Counted from the stretch's first letter, positions 23,311-35,769 are shown. The stretch: DNA of 64,000 bases from Hanleya hanleyi (GCA_036873755.1 JAVTVY010045343.1:1-64000), one strand, 5' to 3'. Notes: generated from the sequence alone by a model not told the origin. Translations and numbers: made by a program.

Positions 23311-24290
23311 GGCGTGACCGCAATATAGAAGGTTTTTGTGGATACATCTCTATATAGGATGTGTATGCACATTTTTATCTAGAGCATAAAACTTCGACTT
23401 TTGTAAAATGTGGATACGCATCCTAAATAAGAGATGTATCCACATTTATATAATTTCCATACTTATTTACTCTGTGAGAAAATGAATCTACTAAAAGTAC
23501 ATCCAGACAAGAAAATCTGCAGACGTCGCAATCTCCGACAAGTTCAGAAAATTCGCTATTCTCCTACTCCACGATCATTTTTCTAACAACTCTTGACGAT
23601 AAAACAAGATACTGTCATACTCATAGTGTTATTTTAAATTCTAAATAATCACGGTTTTACAGAAATGCCTTTAAATTCATATGGATTGGAAAGAAAAACT
23701 ATAAATCTAGAAAACGAGCCGATCTTATTTAGTTTCATTGAATTCGTATGTCGTGTAAAAAGTTTACTGATTGGTTGAATAACGTGTGGGCGGAGCCAAT
23801 ATGTACTGTTCAGCCAATCAAATTCACGATTACTTGTACTCTGGGAAATTCAGACTTGGGATGAAAGTTCAGCGTTGACGGGATCGAAATATCGTATCTC
23901 TTTCTCATCCATACCAGCAAAAGGAAAACACCCCAGGTTTTTATTCTTTGTAACCATAATCAGATATGTAAAAGAGTTTTGTGCAAAAGTGCCAGTCGTT
24001 CCTATTTCGTTTTGTTGAAGAAGATCGACGGAGAAGACACGTCAGACACTTGAAAAAATAACGAAATCTGTCCCAAAAACTTTCGCCAAAATTTCTGCCA
24101 GAGTTTTGTCGCAATTTTATTCAGTTCTCATGCTGATAATTGATCAAGTAAGGTGGAAGTAAAAATGTGGATACATCACCAAAAAATCATGTGTATCCAC
24201 AATTTGGAAATTTCTTGTTTTCGGTGATTTTAAAATGTGGATACGCATACATAATTTGTATCCACAAAAACTCGCTACGTGGTTACGCCC
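23311..24290. mobile_element. ~980-bp DNA-transposon-like element with TIRs, no ORF
   Basis: Left end 'ggcgtgaccgcaatatagaa' plus 'ggtttttgtggatacat'; right end in reverse complement 'gggcgtaaccacgtagcgag' plus 'tttttgtggataca'. Subterminal copies of TGTGGATAC/GTATCCACA recur at about 23,410, 23,445, 24,168, 24,195 and 24,237 in both orientations, like transposase-binding arrays. The interior encodes nothing recognisable, so it is probably non-autonomous. Confidence 0.6.
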
Positions 24291-24554
24291 GGATAAAATA
24301 GATTGGAAAGGCAAATTTTAAAGGAAATTGTAAAGATAAAATTTACTGCGATAATGTACCAATTATCACGTTCAATGCACAAGCTACCGTGCATTGCATA
24401 TGTGTATATGACTGTCAGACAGAAGTACGGTATTTTTTATGAATGCTGTAAGGGGCATCAAATGAGAACAGTCTCCGGGCAGGAGATCAAAACTACACAT
24501 GTGCAGAAGAAAAAACTGAAAAGTGATACTAATGTAGGGTTTACCCTTGGTAAA

Positions 24555-24765
24555 CTCGACAATCATACATTCCCTCATTCCAGGACTACTTCGAACACAA
24601 GAAATAGATTATTTTCCCTTGGATGGGAAATTTGGAACTTGTAAAAATCATCCATTCCTTGTGTTCCAGGTCTCAATACAAGTGGAGAATCATAAATTCC
24701 CTCATTCCAGGACTAGTTGGAACACAAGGAATGGATCATTTCCCTTTAAATGGGAAATTTGAACA
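24555..24765. repeat. Two further units of the 22.3-kb tandem repeat
   Basis: Same unit as 22,251-22,800 ('attccctcattccaggacta', 'cacaaggaatggatcat'). The 980-bp TIR element plus flanks lies between the two blocks, so the array may have been split by insertion. Confidence 0.75.
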
Positions 24766-25520
24766 TGGTACCGTATTTCTCAAAATAAGTGAATATTTTC
24801 AAATAAAAGTGCTGGAGTTAGCATAATGCTATAAATACTCCATATTATCAATGTGAAAGAGATTAGACGTCTAGATCTGTGAATACACCAGCATAGAGTT
24901 AGCTCATTATAATGAGTTCACTTGGTGACATTACAAAATCTCATTTGCATAAACTTGCTGAATATCAGATACTCCAATATCTTATGAACCTTTGGAATAT
25001 ATTTACATGCGGTAAACTGCATCTTGCGCAGAATTTTCTCCTGAAAAGTCACCCTGGACCATGTGAGTTCTCTTTTAATATATATCACGCGGAAAAAACA
25101 TATTTCGGACATATTTTAAACATATAAAAATATTTCGGGGGAAAACGCCGCCCAGAAAAGTCAAGCCCAATTGATAAACGGAACAATTGAGTCCAATACA
25201 TAAACGCATCACACCAATCAAAGAAAATAATGGTTCTCTAAATCATGCTTCAGACGAGAGAAACATTTTTCAACGTTACCAGTATGTACGTTTTCAGTAT
25301 ATATTGGGTAATGTGGTAGAATTTAGTAGACATATTTGTAGAAGTATTTAGTTTGATACGACAATCGCAGAAACTCGGGGGGTGGGGGGGGGGGGGAATC
25401 TCTGTATCCGCAGTGACAAGGACCCACCTATCTCGAATATATAGAGATACTGAAGCAAGTTGAAACTTTTCTGTTATTTTGTTAAAACGCCACTTTATCA
25501 GTTCCATGTATACGCAGTTC
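24766..25520. other. Non-coding DNA
   Basis: AT-rich sequence with a poly-G run at about 25,377-25,396. No supported gene. Confidence 0.4.
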
Positions 25521-25817
25521 ACAATGGTGTGGCGGGTGGTTGGGTGGGTTCAGGTTCCTGTTGCTTCGGTGCATTTTGCTGAGAAGCAACAGGAACTTGA
25601 TGATGTGATGAGCACTGTAATATCACTTGTCTTTATTGCACCATGTAAGCGTCCTCAGTGTTTTATAGGGTGCTGGATGGAGGGTGTCTGGTTCTATGCT
25701 GCTTCAAAGATTTCTTCTTTGAAGTAGCAGGATCACAACTGGGCTGGGTGGTGCTTAGTTGGTTCGTCGTGATATAGATGAAATATTGTTGAAAGCGACG
25801 TTAAATTCTATTCACTC
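25521..25817 (+). mobile_element. SINE-like element, hairpin-containing family, copy 1
   Basis: About 300 bp. Two internal hairpins are visible: 'gttcctgttgcttc' pairing with 'gaagcaacaggaac', and 'ctgcttcaaag' pairing with 'ctttgaagtagcag'. The tail is the shared 'gatatagatgaaatattgtt' with GCGACGTTAAA and CACTCACT. No clear A/B boxes, so the head is not obviously tRNA- or 5S-derived. Copy 2 is at 26,305. Confidence 0.7.
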
Positions 25818-26304
25818 ACTCCCTCACAATGGTGTGAGGGGAAAAGAGAGAGTTCTGGATATAAATAGATGAAGGGGTTTTCCCTGAATCAACCCAATCA
25901 GTGAACGCGCTAAGCTGGTTGATTAGGCCAATCCGCTTCGAGGTATGAGATGTGACAGGTTTCAATTTCATCGCAGGCCAAACTACTTTGATGTCAAGCG
26001 GAAAACGACATCGGAAGTCCAAGCAAAAACCACAGACTGGGGATACCGAAATGCTAATTCAAAACAAGCGCGAGGGATGAAATGTACGAGATTGTATAAT
26101 AGAGGCATCGACTCAAGAACTCATTCGAATCACCAAAAATGTCCAGGTAAACCCTCTGCCAGGATTTAGGATTACCTGGACTTGTGAAGATGAAATGTAA
26201 GGGGTTTTGTTACGTTTCTTTCAGTGGAAGTTAGCCGATTTATCACACAAAGCCTACATTTATAGACAAATGAGCGCAGCTGAGAATGAATAATGAATCT
26301 AGAA

Positions 26305-26605
26305 TAGCGGGTGGTTGGGTGGGTTCAGGTTCCCGTTGCTTCAATGCATTTTGCTGAGAAGCAACAGGAACTTGATAATGTGATGTCTAACACTGTAATA
26401 TGCACCATGTAAGCGTCCTGTCTGTGTCTTGTGCGCTGTTCTCTGTGTTTTATAGGGTGGATGGAGGGTGTCTGGTTCCATGCTGCTTCAAAGATTTCTT
26501 CTTTGAAGTAGCAGGAACGCAACTTGGCTGGGTGGTGCTTAGTTGGTTCATCGCGATATAGCTGAAATATTGTTGAAAGCGACATTAAATTCTATTCACT
26601 CACTC
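26305..26605 (+). mobile_element. SINE-like element, hairpin-containing family, copy 2
   Basis: Colinear with 25,521-25,817, with a short internal deletion. Its 3' end leads directly into the tandemly amplified tail array. Confidence 0.7.
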
Positions 26606-27260
26606 AGTCACCCTTCTTTGAAGTAGCAGGAACACAACTTGGCTGGGTGGTGCTTAGTTGGTTCATCGCGATATAGCTGAAATATTGTTGAAAGCGACGT
26701 TAAATACTATTCACTCACTCACTCACCCTTCTTTGAAGTAGCAGGAACACAACTTGGCTGGGTGGTGCTTAGTTGGTTCATCGCGATATAGCTGAAATAT
26801 TGTTGAAAGCGACGTTAAATTCTATTCACTCACTCACCCTTTGAAGTAGCAGGAACACAACTTGGCTGGGTCGTGCTTAGTTGGTTCATCGCGATATAGC
26901 TGAAATATTGTTGAAAGCGACGTTAAATACTATTCACTCACTCACTCACCCTTCTTTGAAGTAGCAGGAACACAACTTGGCTGGGTGGTGCTTAGTTGGT
27001 TCATCGCGATATAGCTGAAATATTGTTGAAAGCGACGTTAAATTCTATTCACTCACTCACCCTTTGAAGTAGCAGGAACACAACTTGGCTGGGTCGTGCT
27101 TAGTTGGTTCATCGCGATATAGCTGAAATATTGTTGAAAGCGACGTTAAATTCTATTCACTCACTCACTCACCCTTCTTTGAAGTAGCAGGAACACAACT
27201 TGGCTGGGTGGTGCTTAGTTGGTTCGTCGTGATATAGCTGAAATATTGTTGAAAGTGATG
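26488..27260 (+). repeat. Tandem amplification of a SINE 3' tail (~106-117 bp x 7)
   Basis: Seven consecutive copies of 'tttgaagtagcaggaacac', 'aacttggctgggtggtgctt', 'gatatagctgaaatattgtt' and GCGACGTTAAA end in variable (CACT)n. Variants (TTGGTTCATC vs TTGGTTCGTC; GGTGG vs GGTCG) alternate, suggesting unequal exchange or slippage rather than repeated insertions. Confidence 0.88.
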
Positions 27261-27430
27261 TGTTTTGCGTCTGGAAGGTAACAAAACTTATTTTTAAGGC
27301 TTGTATTCAGCAAAATTTGTGCTATATAGCGGCAAGCAATATTAAACTGTACCTAAACACTTTCGAATGTATAACAATGCAAAAAATGTATTATCCATGC
27401 AATAATAGAAAAAAAAACGTATCAAAGAGA

Positions 27431-27782
27431 GTGAATAGGGTTTAACGTCGCTTTCAACATTTTTCCAGCTATATCACGACGGGGAATGGAAGGGAGGGAG
27501 AGGAGCGGGAGTACCTACTTGTAACAGAGCAGATCTAATGTTGCCATTTTATAGTGATGTCCCACTGAAATATCATGCCGTAGGCAGACATGACACCCCA
27601 CTCAGTCACATTATACTGACACCGAGCGAGCCAGTCCTTCTTCTATCATCTTAATGCTGAGCGTAAGCGAGGAAGCAACAAGTTCCATTTTTCAAGTCTT
27701 TGGTATGACCCGGCCTGGAATCGAACCCAGTACCTACCGCTTACGAGGCCGATGCTCTACCATTAGGCCACCGCAGTGCGGT
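27431..27782 (-). mobile_element. tRNA-derived SINE, minus strand, with 11-bp target duplication
   Basis: Reverse complement of the family at 20,312: tail at 27,431, B box and A box near 27,715-27,775. The flanks CGTATCAAAGA at 27,419-27,429 and 27,786-27,796 are identical, an exact target-site duplication indicating fairly recent insertion. Confidence 0.9.
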
Positions 27783-27796
27783 CTCCGTATCAAAGA

Positions 27797-28947
27797 ATGA
27801 GATCCGACCCTTCTATATCTCGAGGCTGTTACATAGTATTCTGTCATTCTGCGGAAAATTTATCATATGACATATATAGGAGTTTTATTAGAAGCAGAAA
27901 GGATATGCTGAACATCCTATTTTGTAAATTAACGTTTTTCGCCCGGGCGTTATCATCATAGGAAAAAATGTTATTACGGTAACCAAAGTAAGTCCTGTAT
28001 TTCTCTGACATGGACGATATATTCTGGATTACCTCGAAATATCACTTTGGATAGCTTAATCATACGTTTTGCTTTAATAGGAGATCCATGTAGTAAAACG
28101 TGTTAAGAAATGACCAAATAGGCTTTTCAGCATATTTTGCCTGCTTAATTAAACTCCTATGTATGTCATGAAATCGAGTTTCCACAGAATTACAGAAATA
28201 TATGTAGCTTCTTGTTCGTACAAGTTCGAGCGAATTTTACGAAAATATCAACTTCTCGATCATATTCAACGGATTTTAACAGATACTCGAAATAGTATCT
28301 TCTGTAAATATGGACTATGGGATCACCAATGCAGCCTGAGAAATTGGTTGAGCCCGATGCAAATATGTACCTTTGTGCGACCACAGAGGTACAGAAAACC
28401 CCAACCTTTGATACCTATAAACCATCATGCTGTTCCGTTGTTAGGGAAGAGGAAAATTGTCCAGGCGTAGTTGAGTTCATCCCCCCCAAAGTGTCTCCCA
28501 TGGACACCCACATTAGTTCTCGTTCCAAGGAAGGACTGATCTGTTAGGATATGCATCGACTTCAGGAAGATCAACGAGCGAACTATCAATGATGCGATCT
28601 ACTATTGCGTAGTAACAGAGACGATCCAATTGGTGGATTCTAGGTGAAGGTGTACTGCCGGTAGACTTTGTGGGGAATTTGAATGAGCATGCAGTACTTA
28701 GACAACTTAATCTGCTTGGGAATTAAGGCCTTAATTCTTCCTTCAATGGCCCCTACAATGAACTCGGAAAGGAATGAAGACGTGGCAAAGGGACGAGGGA
28801 ATTATATCCGGTGTAAAAGGAAAGATAGTCAATTAGGAGTTTTAGTCCAGTTGCTATCTTTTAACCCAGATAAGACTTGATTTGCTAACGCACTCAATGC
28901 AATTAAGATATGGTATGAGGAATGAGGAATTATCTTCAAATATAAAA
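27797..28947. other. Non-coding DNA
   Basis: Short ORFs on both strands without recognisable domains. Nothing supported. Confidence 0.4.
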
Positions 28948-29143
28948 TATTTGATTCCCAAATCTTAAACCTGTTTCAATTATGCCATTCAATCTCCGTC
29001 AGGAAGATGATACAACGTAGAAAACGGAAGTTAAAAACTAAAAGTTAGCTCCCCTAGCGGAGAGTTGTCCGCCCCTAGGAGAGCTCTCCCATCTAATTCC
29101 AGCAGCATTACTATATAGGCTCTGCTCAAACCATACTCGCTCT

Positions 29144-29803
29144 GTATCTATAGAGAACTCCAAATCCAACAGTAGACCTGACCTCATACACGAAATAGAA
29201 ATTCTATGTACACAAATAAGAGACAATGACATTGACGCCATTTTAGCTTGAATTCCCACCCACGTGGACGTTAGGGGAAATGAAGCCGCTGATAGGACAG
29301 CCAAAGATAGCCTCACCAAACCTGCACCTGACGTGCATATAGGACTAGGAACCAAAGAACTGAATTCCATCATTAGAACTAGAATAGATAGTAAATGGGA
29401 AAAAGAATGGAACGAAGAAAACCGAGGTAGATGGCTACATAGTATTCTAGATAAGGGGAAAAGACGGAGTTGTGGATTCCAGCTAGACAGCAAACGCGAC
29501 GACCGCATTATCACCAGGTTAAGATTAGGCAAAACCGGACTTAAATCACATCTGTCCATGCTTCTGAAAAACACCTCACCACTCTGTACCGCATGCAACA
29601 ATGTAGAAGAAACAATAGAACATGTCCTGCTTGAATGCCCAATCCAAAACCGACAACGTGAGGCACTTAGAAACGAATTAAAAAAATCCAACACTCCCTT
29701 AACATTACCTGCGGTATTAAACCCTAAGCCCCCCATTAGAAATCAGGTATTCAATTCCTTAATAAATTTTATCAAAGCTGCTGGTTATTATTCCAGTATA
29801 TAA
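29144..29803 (+). pseudogene. LINE ORF2 C-terminal fragment: RNase H and zinc-knuckle tail
   Basis: Open from the insertion point: SIENSKSNSRPDLIHEIEIL, then an in-frame TGA at 29,249 at the W of the usual WIPTHV motif, then IPTHVDVRGNEAADRTAKDS, the distal part of the RNase H active-site region. The C-terminus has the LINE knuckle LCTACNNVEETIEHVLLECP at about 29,581-29,640 and stops at 29,801-29,803. An RNase H-bearing clade (I, Nimb, TRAS-like or similar) is implied. The stop plus truncation make it non-functional. Confidence 0.85.
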
Positions 29804-29829
29804 TACTACCGCCGTGCATGCGCAGCCAA

Positions 29830-29861
<32 letters not shown>

Positions 29862-30432
29862 CTTCCACATAATCAACCACTAGTCCACCAAGTACTATCA
29901 CACGATTTGATAGAGGCCAAATCATTCTTCTGACTTAAACAAATGGTATGGTTGCATCGGAGTTACCTTGATACTGAGGGCCGTGTGCACCATAGCCATA
30001 CAAAACGTTATGGCCATAATAACTATCCATACATAACATCCGGCCAAAATGTCAGACTCATTTAGAAATAAAATAGGCATGGCAACAACGGAGTTACCTT
30101 GATACTGAGGGCCGTCTGTTCCACTGTCCTACAAAACAAACGATGGCCAAATCTAATTGAATTCACGACAACAATAGCACGGCCAAATCGCATATAGCGA
30201 GCAGTATTCGGCATAAAATATAGGAAATGATGATGGCGGAGTTACCTTGATACTGAGGGCCGTCTATCTCATTGTCCTACAAATTCTTTATGGCCATCAA
30301 ACGATAATGCATTCAGAAATAATACAGAGCTGTTTATTTGTGTATTCACCAAGTACTGAATCCATCGAAAAGTTATTTATCCATTTGTCCATCTATTTAC
30401 TCACTTAATTATATATTGCTATTCATATTATG
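29804..30432 (+). repeat. LINE 3' region: poly-T and triplicated block
   Basis: A run of ~30 T at 29,831-29,860, then three copies of 'gagttaccttgatactgagg' plus GCCGT at about 29,959, 30,090 and 30,239 (131 and 149 bp apart). Confidence 0.75.
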
Positions 30433-30543
30433 TTACAACACATATAAGGGAAGTGGGAAGAGGTGCCGACATACTGACTGCGTCACATGACTTCACAGAA
30501 TAGTCTTCTGGTTAACCTATTCTAAAGCACACACCAAGAATCT
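30433..30543 (+). repeat. Copy of the 108-bp module found in DIRS A
   Basis: Matches 12,248-12,357 with a few substitutions ('gggaagaggtgccgacatac', 'cttctggttaacctattcta'). Here it sits inside LINE 3' non-coding sequence. Confidence 0.85.
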
Positions 30544-31771
30544 AACGATTCGTGATATGTGTTGTATCTCAGGTACGCTTTTATTGTACCTGTTCATGTG
30601 GCAACTTGGATGATATGACCACACGGCCCCTAGCACCGGCATAAGCGGTATTAGATACAAATCTAGAGAGCTATGATGGAAATGCTCTGACAACTCGTAT
30701 ACTGGTAATTGGTGAGCTGTTTCGCTGTGACAACTCGTACATTGGAGATTGGTGAGCTGTATCGTCGTCAGATGTAAATGACGGTCGGGGGGTGCCTGTT
30801 GTTGTGAGGAAGATATATCAAATTATTGCATCGAAAAACAATAGAAAACAAGAATGACTACAAGCCTCCTATTTCATATGATACAGGCACACCGAAGACC
30901 ATAGACGAGTTGGACAAGACCTAAAACAGAAGACGGATGACGATTACAAGAATACTAACAGCGCCTTGAGTGACAACGCCGCATAGCAAGAACACCCAGA
31001 ATCAGAATATTCGACCCTAGACCACTCCGGACACGCTACCCCTTTGATGTTACCCAACTGACGCCTCAACACAGAATATGATCCTTTGACTTTCACGCAA
31101 TATAGAACGTAGACCTGCCGTTCTGTACCCCAATACACACTCCAAGCAATTGTTACAGGCACAGATTTCTGGAAGGACCCCCCTGTTCCCGAGGGCGTCA
31201 GTCGGGAAGTCGGCTCTAAGAACCCTGAAGACGCCCTGGTTCTCCCAGTTTTTTCTGGACGGCTTTGTGCGTACTATGGGGTACCAAGACAAAGGAATCA
31301 TACACGCGATTACAGTGAACTCACAATTACCAGTATAACTTAACAAAAAAAAACAGAAAGAGACTTACGAACTTGTACATATAGCGATTCCTATTTACTT
31401 CTATTTATATCTCCTACTAATCTCGCATTGTTATTTATTATTTATCTATTTATCTATTTATCTATTTATTTATTTATATATTTAGCGCTGGAAAAGATAT
31501 TCAATCAACAACGTAATGTACCGCGAGAATCGAATAAAACATTGAGTTGATGGGCCGCGAAATGCGAATGGGAAGCGGCCCTTAAACTACAATTTCAATC
31601 AATCAATACTCGCTCTCTATTCTCTGTTGTACCTCGACCAGTACACATCAAGGAAGTGTTTATACAACCTGGGCTGTTGTTTTAACGACCCGCAGTATGC
31701 TTATCGGTTTTGAATTGTGTTATTTCTTGTCGGAAATTCTTTCATTATTGTCGGAAATTCTTTCATTAGTT

Positions 31772-33080
31772 ATGTCTGAGATTCCGATATCTAATGCATG
31801 TAATTCGTGTGTGAAATGTTGGTCCAGTTTGGACTCCCACACGGTTTGTTTTTCTTGTAAAGAGTTGTGTTATCGGCGAAGTGCGCCGAGTGTGTATTAT
31901 GGACCCGTTAGCGTGGGGAAATTTCGCCCAGGCTAGACGGGCTTACCTTTGCAGACGTCTGGCGACCCGTCCCTTTCGGAAGTCGACAGACGCCTGTTGG
32001 GAATTGCTTGTAAATGACATGAAAGCTAACGAAGATATCGTTGCAATATATAAATGGTTCCCATGGTCTTAGTAATCAGAACTCGCCCGCCTCTGTAAAT
32101 ATTCCGGCGGAACGGTTCTACGTCTAGTTAAATCACAGATTTTAGACAGCCTACATGTACGGGTTTGGCTATGTATGCAGACAAATCGGTTCCTTTGTCT
32201 ACTTCGACAAAGACTTCTCTAAACCTGCCGTGCCTGAGCAATCCATTGTTCTCGTCGGACAAAAGAATGCAGTGGGTTCGCATATTATCTCGACCTCTTC
32301 TTTGTCTTTTGGTTTTCACACTCCGTTACCTCTAACGAAATAAACGTCGTCGTGTGTCAGTTTCTCCATTGCGGGTTAATTCTAACGCAGTTTGTCTAAA
32401 TCCGTTTCTCGTTTTATGGTGGGTCGTTCGGACCTACCATTGAGTGTCAAAATTGCTGTCTTGCGGTTTCGTCTATCGATGAATCAGCGATTCTATAATA
32501 GCGCATGTTACGGGACTTCAATTTTAGGATTGAGTTGGCATGGATTGAGACAGGTTGATTTGGTAACAGATAGGAACATTGTTTATAAATGTTTGATATT
32601 TCAACCAATTTCCATCATTAAATATCCAATCTGTCGGCGATTATTGCTAATTAAAATAGTGCATACTGCTTACGAAATCGGTGAGAATTAGACCGGGAAT
32701 TCTAGTTCTATTTTTCGGCCTTCCCGTTCTCCGGTATACCGTTCTCGTACTTCGACTCGACGTTCTCCTACACCACCACGCCGTTTGCCACGTCTTTCGG
32801 TCTCGCCTTCTTATATAGGTCACCACGTTCGTCAGTCGCAGACTCCGTTTCTTATCATGCGGTTGTCCACGATTTGTCAACCTCTCGCTGAAGTTATATC
32901 ACTCGTTCGCCCATTCCGGTCTCGTCGAGTTCATCTGTTGATTCCTTTTCTTCAGTGTAAAGGTAGGAACATACGTCAATGATGGTTTTTCGGATAAATT
33001 GGATGCGCTTTTAGCGTTGGTGCCGGATATGCCGTCTGCTTCGAATAATCGTCTTCCTCGTATTAAATGTCAGACAAAAG
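31772..33080 (+). pseudogene. DIRS gag-like ORF1, copy B, broken
   Basis: ATG at 31,772 starts MSEIPISNACNSCVKCWSS, followed by the same Cys/His cluster as copy A (HTVCFSCKELC). Frames shift near 31,880, and the region equivalent to copy A's 8,830-8,990 is replaced by a short foreign piece at 32,526-32,612 resembling a DIRS right end. The SR-type tract and the LDALLALVPD piece are recognisable to about 33,040. More degraded than copy A. Confidence 0.65.
32526..32612 (+). repeat. DIRS right-terminus fragment inside gag of copy B
   Basis: 'ggcatggattgagacaggtt' followed by 'cattgtttataaatgtttga' is a diverged copy of the terminal ~60 bp of the right ends at 14,391 and 38,012. It sits where copy A has continuous gag sequence. 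Confidence 0.7.
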
Positions 33081-35161
33081 AATGCTCCCTCGCCGTATGT
33101 TATCTCACCTATGTCATTTTTGTCAATGGTTCGACGGTGATTAAATTAATATTTTGAGGATAGTTTTCTTTCACATTTCTGTCTTGTTTCAAAATTTTGT
33201 CTGGGCAAATTTTTAGACTTCACATGGTCTGTTTTTCCATCTGCCATGTGTTTATTGTCGTCGGAAGTTCGTCGCGAAATTAATGGCTATTGTCGGAGTT
33301 TTTCAAAGTTCCTATATCTTGAAATTATTGCCCGACGATATTTTCTAAAGTCAATATGAATCTCGGGCTTATCTGATAACACAGTCCTGCGTGATGGAGA
33401 CAATGTGTATTCAATATCACGTCTCCACACGAACAATGAGTTCGGCCCGCTGTGTTTGTTGTGGGTTTTTTACGGGCTCTCGCGACCTCGTTTTATTATT
33501 GCTCAATTTGTGACAGATTTCTATTTAGTCCCGGCATTTCTGTAAGTCTGCCTTTTTAGTGCTGAGCTTGAAGGCCGACTGTGATCTCTACAATAAACGA
33601 ACGGGTTTTGTTTCGTTGATTCATGAATTTTATGCATTGAGTTTGTGTATATCTCAAGTAGGGTTGTAAATAGTATCCTCATCGGCGGGGGTTTTTCGTT
33701 TCTTCCCGCCGGAGAGATCTGATACTTTATTTGCAGCCGTCAATTTTCATGTTGTTGTTGTTACTTCTGTTCGGACTTGCAGTTTTGGTAGGTTCACCTT
33801 CATACATTCAGTTCCTTGGTCCTACCAAAATATAATCTCTTGTTATATCAAGTATTATTACGTTGATTTTGATATCCTGTATTCAAGAGAGACCGTACAG
33901 AGGTTTTATATGTCTTTCATGCTGACATGAATATGAAGCATGATTGTTGCATTTGTGTTACGTAACCACATCTCAACCCTATTTACTTCGACCCTGTGTC
34001 GCATCTTAATGAGCTTCTTTACTGATCTCTTTATGTAATTAAGGGTGTGTCGAACAACAATGAGATCACGTGCTGGTTTTACGTGAGTGAGTAAACCTAT
34101 TCACCCACTTACCCTTGTTTATTGTGAAAGTGTGATATTCTTGAAACACAATTTTGTCTGATTATTACATTGTGAATTGTTTTGTTTCACACCAAGTTGA
34201 TCCCATCTGTATACTGTATTACGCTTATAATTCAGATGGAGTTATGCACTAATTTTAATTTCTTCCCTATGAGAAAATTTAAAATTACTAGCATGAGTGG
34301 GAAGGTATTGGCCGGCCAAGGATCAAGCCTAATGACACGTAAGTCGTGAAATCTTCTATGGTTTCTTTCTACCAAGTATGTATTACCTGTACAGTCTACT
34401 AGAGCATCAAACTGTCTTTTAGTAATGTTCTTACTGTTCTTCTTCTCGACAAATTGTTCGTGTTAGGTCATTTCAAATTCTAAATTTTTGAATAACCTCA
34501 CTTTCCTGCCGGCGAGAGACTTCAATGTATTTCCTCTCTTCGGGAATTTAAAATTCTGTAAGGATCTTTCTTGGTTACCTGGAAAATCTTTGTTCTGGAT
34601 GTCGGTTGTGTGACTATTTGGTTATTAATAGTAACATTGTTGTAAATGTTTTATATTCTCTCCATATAAAACTCCAGTACTGAATTTCATGTACAGGAGA
34701 CAAATTACATCGGGAGAGATCATAATGTAACCATGTTCATTGACACATTATTCATGTTCACTGACACAAAGATCCATAATCCCATTTATCTCATTGAGCT
34801 TACATTTGGTGATTAACGCTACAAACATTTAATATGTTCATCTCTACTGCGTTTAAAGAGAAGGAAAATTATTACAATCGACTTCGGGGTTACTGTTTGC
34901 AACGCCCTTCTGTTACGTCGTGTACTTTTATAAGTTTGTATCCGGCTCCATGATGAGCATGTATATACATTAAGTTGTTGTGAATGAGGAAATCACTACG
35001 TTGTTTATCATATACAACGTTTCTCGCATTTTTCACATTACGCTTTCCTATTACACCTTGACGACATGTTCATTACGCCGCCATGTGTCTCTCATACACC
35101 TGTGCGTCGTTCTATTACATCGGTTAGACGTTTCCGGTACGCCATAACGCCGTTTGTCACG

Positions 35162-35290
35162 TCATTTCTTCATTTGCGAGATGCATATTTTATATCCATT
35201 CATCGGCACTTCCTTTGATTCTCCATCGTCGGTCGTCGGTGGGAGGGGAAGTCCGTTCGTTTGGCGTCAACTTTCCACTTGTATCAATTC
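35162..35290 (+). pseudogene. DIRS reverse-transcriptase scrap, copy B only
   Basis: Encodes SFLHLRDAYFISIHRHFL and then a stop, closely resembling the motif A region of DIRS reverse transcriptases (LDLKDAYFxIxIH type). The catalytic first Asp is His here. Copy A lacks about 75 bp at this place (junction near 11,535). The only RT trace in either element. Confidence 0.55.
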
Positions 35291-35769
35291 CTCTCGGGTT
35301 TTTCACATTGTGATTTACTTAGGTTCGTCGTTACTTTACGAAGAGAGTTCTGTCCAGATCTTGTTGTTTCCAGTCTGGAGTTCAGAATATCAAAATTGTA
35401 TTGGAATCCGCAGTATTTGGTCAAATACTGTTATATGGAATAGATCTTTGGATTATGGACGTGGATATTCTCTGAGGACGACGGCGGGATTGTGAATGAC
35501 GGACTAGTCGCCTTTAATTGAATTCAGCACAGTGTTGTATTAACACAGAACCATGTTAACTTAACACACAAACATTATGTTGAGATCCATTTACCTGAGG
35601 ATTGTGCTTAAACAACACAATGTTTTCGTGGTGTACTTGGACAGTTTTTCCGGCTTTCTCCATCAAGTACTTTATTCCTGTATAGACCGTTACACCAATG
35701 GTTAGACTTTGACATTATGGTTCTGTTATCAACCTTAAGGTTGTTTCTTATGTAGGACCTTACTCACTA

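Larger units (their letters stand above)
29144..31605 (+). mobile_element. 5'-truncated non-LTR retrotransposon (LINE) inserted in DIRS B
   Basis: Flanked by an exact 11-bp duplication ATACTCGCTCT (29,133-29,143 and 31,606-31,616). It begins inside an RNase H coding region and ends with a hairpin (TGGGCCGC...GCGGCCC at 31,550-31,583) followed by a (CAAT)n tail, the usual organisation of a LINE 3' end recognised by its reverse transcriptase. Truncation removes the endonuclease and reverse transcriptase. Confidence 0.88.

Noticed and set aside
23311..24290. DnaA boxes or a bacterial origin, because of TGTGGATAC words
   Set aside because: The words differ from the DnaA consensus at the last position and lie in a eukaryotic TIR element as mirrored subterminal repeats.
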